From positions 372,001 through 436,000 of the forward strand of contig JAHDVF020000445.1 of NCBI GenBank assembly GCA_022606425.2: a DNA stretch of 64,000 bases. The letters are read 5' to 3'. The DNA is from Lepidostoma basale (taxonomy: Eukaryota > Arthropoda > Insecta > Trichoptera > Lepidostomatidae). Positions 62,085 to 64,000 of this stretch are shown here, piece by piece. The position numbers were made by a program, and so were the translations under genes. Numbering within the stretch: the stretch's first letter is position 1; every line of letters begins with the position of its first letter. The notes beneath the pieces were generated by a model. That model was given only the letters and a program-made list of their open reading frames with translations, was not told where the DNA came from and searched no databases.

Positions 62085-62158
62085 AATACATCGTCCATTG
62101 TTTTTGCCGAAACACTATTATACTTTAACACTATACCCTGTTTAATTAAAAAAAAAGT
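62085..62158 (-). mobile_element. HH-A outer end fragment
   Basis: 'gtccattgtttttgccgaaacactattatactttaacac', the HH-A outer end, cut at 62158-62160 where the next element starts. Confidence 0.5.
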
Positions 62159-62159
62159 T

Positions 62160-63891
62160 TGTGATGGTATTGAACCATCGTAGAGAGAGATGCGTGAATT
62201 CAGATGTAATACGAAAATAAATTCAAATGACTAGGAAATATAACACCTAACCATGTGGGGGTAGATCTAGGCGCGGGGAGCAGAGGAGACGCAGGGAGAG
62301 GGGGAGGGGAGTTTTGGCCGAGGGGTTCGTGGGCCAGGGTGGTAAGTAGATCGAGGCAGTGAATTTTCAGACCTAGCGTCGAGAGGTCGTTCTTAGTATT
62401 AAAATTCGGGTTGTGTTTTTGTTGTTCTAATTATCAAGAACTTCATTTTATTTTGTATACAAGTATAGTGGTACGAGGGTGCGGCATTTGCAGATTTAAA
62501 AATATTAGAGTAGAATCGGTTTCCAGAGCGGTCGACCAAAGCTAAGTCTATATTTAAGAATTATTACTTTCAGGAATTGAGACTGACTTGTCTTAGGACT
62601 ATCATAATTATGTTTGTATTTATGCATACGTATTTATACATATGCAGAATCTAAATATACATGTATCCCTTATATTGATTTCCTCCCTTATTGCACGCAG
62701 AATACAATAAGTTTAACATACGGGCAACTTAAAGGACCCGATTTAATATACCACTTACTAAACAATCAACGATTATTGATCACTAATTAGGGAAATGTAG
62801 CTCACTAACAGATATAATTCGATCTTCGTCTATAAGACAACTATATGACAGCTACAGGGTTGCGAAAGAAATGATATGAAGGGAGCTTGGGAAGTCTACT
62901 CTCGTACTGCCTCGCCTATGGTAGAATATCTTCTAGAGTGTAGCTCGCTCTCTAAGACCCAGCAAGTGCAGACATTGTAGATAGACCATACTCATGAAGG
63001 ATGCTGTGAAGTCTGGTGATAGATAGCCGAACTTGGCGCCGTCTACACTTGCTCTGATCGCTTCACAAGCTCCGTACACAAGGTGTTAGCTAATTTGGTT
63101 GGCTGACGACCACGGCAGACAGGTGGAGGTGGACCATCTTCGGAAACCCCCGATAGGGTGATGGCCAGGTTCATGGGTTTGAATCCCCAGGTCCACTGAT
63201 TAAGGGTTGGGAAGTAGGTCGTCTGGTTACCAGACGATTCTGCTGTGGAGCAGTGGAGAAAAATCATCAGTCTGACGAAAAGACTGGTTCCCCGCGATAC
63301 TAACACTATTATATCTGAATCCCCTACAACTCCTTATATACTTAATATTTTGATACTGAATTGCTATATAATTGTACCTTTCAGGAAGCTGTTCTTTATT
63401 GCATCATTATTACATTACGCTCTGATTTAAATTACTGTATATCGTATTCGTTCCAAATTGTTTGTGAATGTTTCTTCCAGGGCTGCCACATTTTCTAGAG
63501 ATAATATTTTGAATTTATATTTTGTAAATTTAGAGATATTTTAGGTTGTCTGGTTTAGATGTTCCTAGGAAATATTGAGTGACATATAGTTTGATTATAC
63601 GTGGGTTTGTCAGGATCGCTTAGAATATTCGGAAGGGTTAGGAACGATTAGCTTTAGAATGAAATTATCAGTATTCGCCAAATAAAAGGGCTTGGATTAC
63701 ATCGGTCATAACGAAGGGTCATACGGTATTATTTCTAGACGATCACGAAGGCCAACTCGCGTAGGGTAAAACACCTGTAAGCTCCGTACAGGTGGATGAA
63801 GAGGGAATGACTGGAGGAAGCTCCACCATTCGCGGAGGAAGGTTAGGAGGGATTCTGCTTAGGTTCCTCGCGGATAGGGCATATCACCACA
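62160..63891 (+). mobile_element. Possible 5' LTR of an LTR retrotransposon
   Basis: A less AT-rich, low-copy segment that interrupts an HH-A end. It begins TGTGATGG and ends ..ATCACCACA, short inverted TG/CA ends. It holds AATAAA near its 3' end (63681) and is followed by the leader-like TTTGGTG.CGTGACCAGG. A 1.7-kb LTR is long for insects and the second LTR lies outside the window, so the call is tentative. Confidence 0.35.
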
Positions 63892-63945
63892 TTTGGTGAC
63901 GTGACCAGGGCAATCCACCACATTTGGTGCCGTGACCAGGATGAA
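63882..63945 (+). promoter_or_regulatory. Duplicated leader/primer-site-like sequence
   Basis: 'caccacatttggtg(a/c)cgtgaccagg' occurs twice, 31 bases apart (63884 and 63915). A 'TTTGGTG..GTGACC' string right after the LTR is typical of BEL/Pao-type retrotransposon leaders. No gag frame begins before the window ends. Confidence 0.35.
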
Positions 63946-64000
63946 CTACCATAGTAGTTGATGATAACTTGGAAGGGTGGGAGGCGACTCATCACAGTAA

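Noticed and set aside
63150..63200. Second tRNA-like SINE (GGGTTTGAATCCCC box-B-like)
   Set aside because: No credible A box at the right distance and no second copy in the window.

Overview
This 64 kb window looks like repeat-choked, AT-rich nuclear DNA from an arthropod, most likely an insect. The evidence is the set of families present: RTE-, CR1/L2- and Jockey-type non-LTR retrotransposons, a mariner relic with its 3' terminal repeat, a hAT-type MITE, a tRNA-derived SINE, and no bacterial gene organisation. The LINE and SINE style would fit a lepidopteran, but the order cannot be fixed from the sequence. No complete host gene is visible. The only plausible host coding piece is a 58-bp candidate internal exon (45368-45425, + strand) whose open frame resembles the end of an RRM RNA-binding domain, so the window may be intron or gene-desert DNA.

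Labels used below. LINE-T: a non-LTR retrotransposon family with a (TTAG)n 3' tail, present in more than 30 5'-truncated pieces; a related subfamily ends in (GTT)n. SINE-T: a short element that shares the last ~55 bases and the TTAG tail of LINE-T. LINE-K: an RTE-like family ending in (GAA)n. LINE-J: a Jockey/CR1-like family ending in (GATTT)n. LINE-L2: CR1/L2-like, ending in (ATT)n behind a 3' hairpin. HH-A to HH-E: five families of short, often inverted-paired elements whose centre reads like a hammerhead ribozyme. R515: a ~515-bp repeat, dispersed and tandem.

Layout. 0-16 kb: LINE-K, HH-A/B elements, LINE-T and SINE-T pieces, LINE-L2 copies, and a hAT MITE with an 8-bp target duplication. 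16-32 kb: LINE-T copies, an HH-D element carrying an LTR-like insertion (17607-18084), a ~480-bp palindrome made of two HH-C units (19159-19636), a GC-rich low-copy block (22.1-22.45 kb), mariner and tRNA-SINE, a LINE inserted inside a hammerhead-like motif (28.35-28.86 kb), and an HH-D palindrome (31.4-31.6 kb). 32-45 kb: more LINE-T, an HH-E unit nested in a LINE-T, Jockey and LINE-J relics, and a 957-bp foldback element with a nested LINE-T. 45-54 kb: the candidate exon, HH-A clusters, a small DDE-transposon derivative and LINE-J copies. 54-55.3 kb: two LINE 3' ends. 55.35-60.83 kb: a head-to-head tandem array of R515 bounded on both sides by the same 13-bp sequence. 60.8-64 kb: low-copy DNA, a LINE-T, and a GC-richer segment that may be the 5' LTR and leader of an LTR retrotransposon running off the window.

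The most interesting signal is the recurrent hammerhead-like core. Five sequence-unrelated families carry (Y)UGANGA or a close variant, one extra A or U, a hairpin, GAAA, a self-complementary hexamer or octamer (stem III) and C or U at the cleavage position. Stem II covaries between copies. Minimal hammerheads with tiny stem III that work as dimers are known from Penelope-like retroelements. The inverted pairing of units seen here also fits that group, but no Penelope reverse transcriptase was found in this window.
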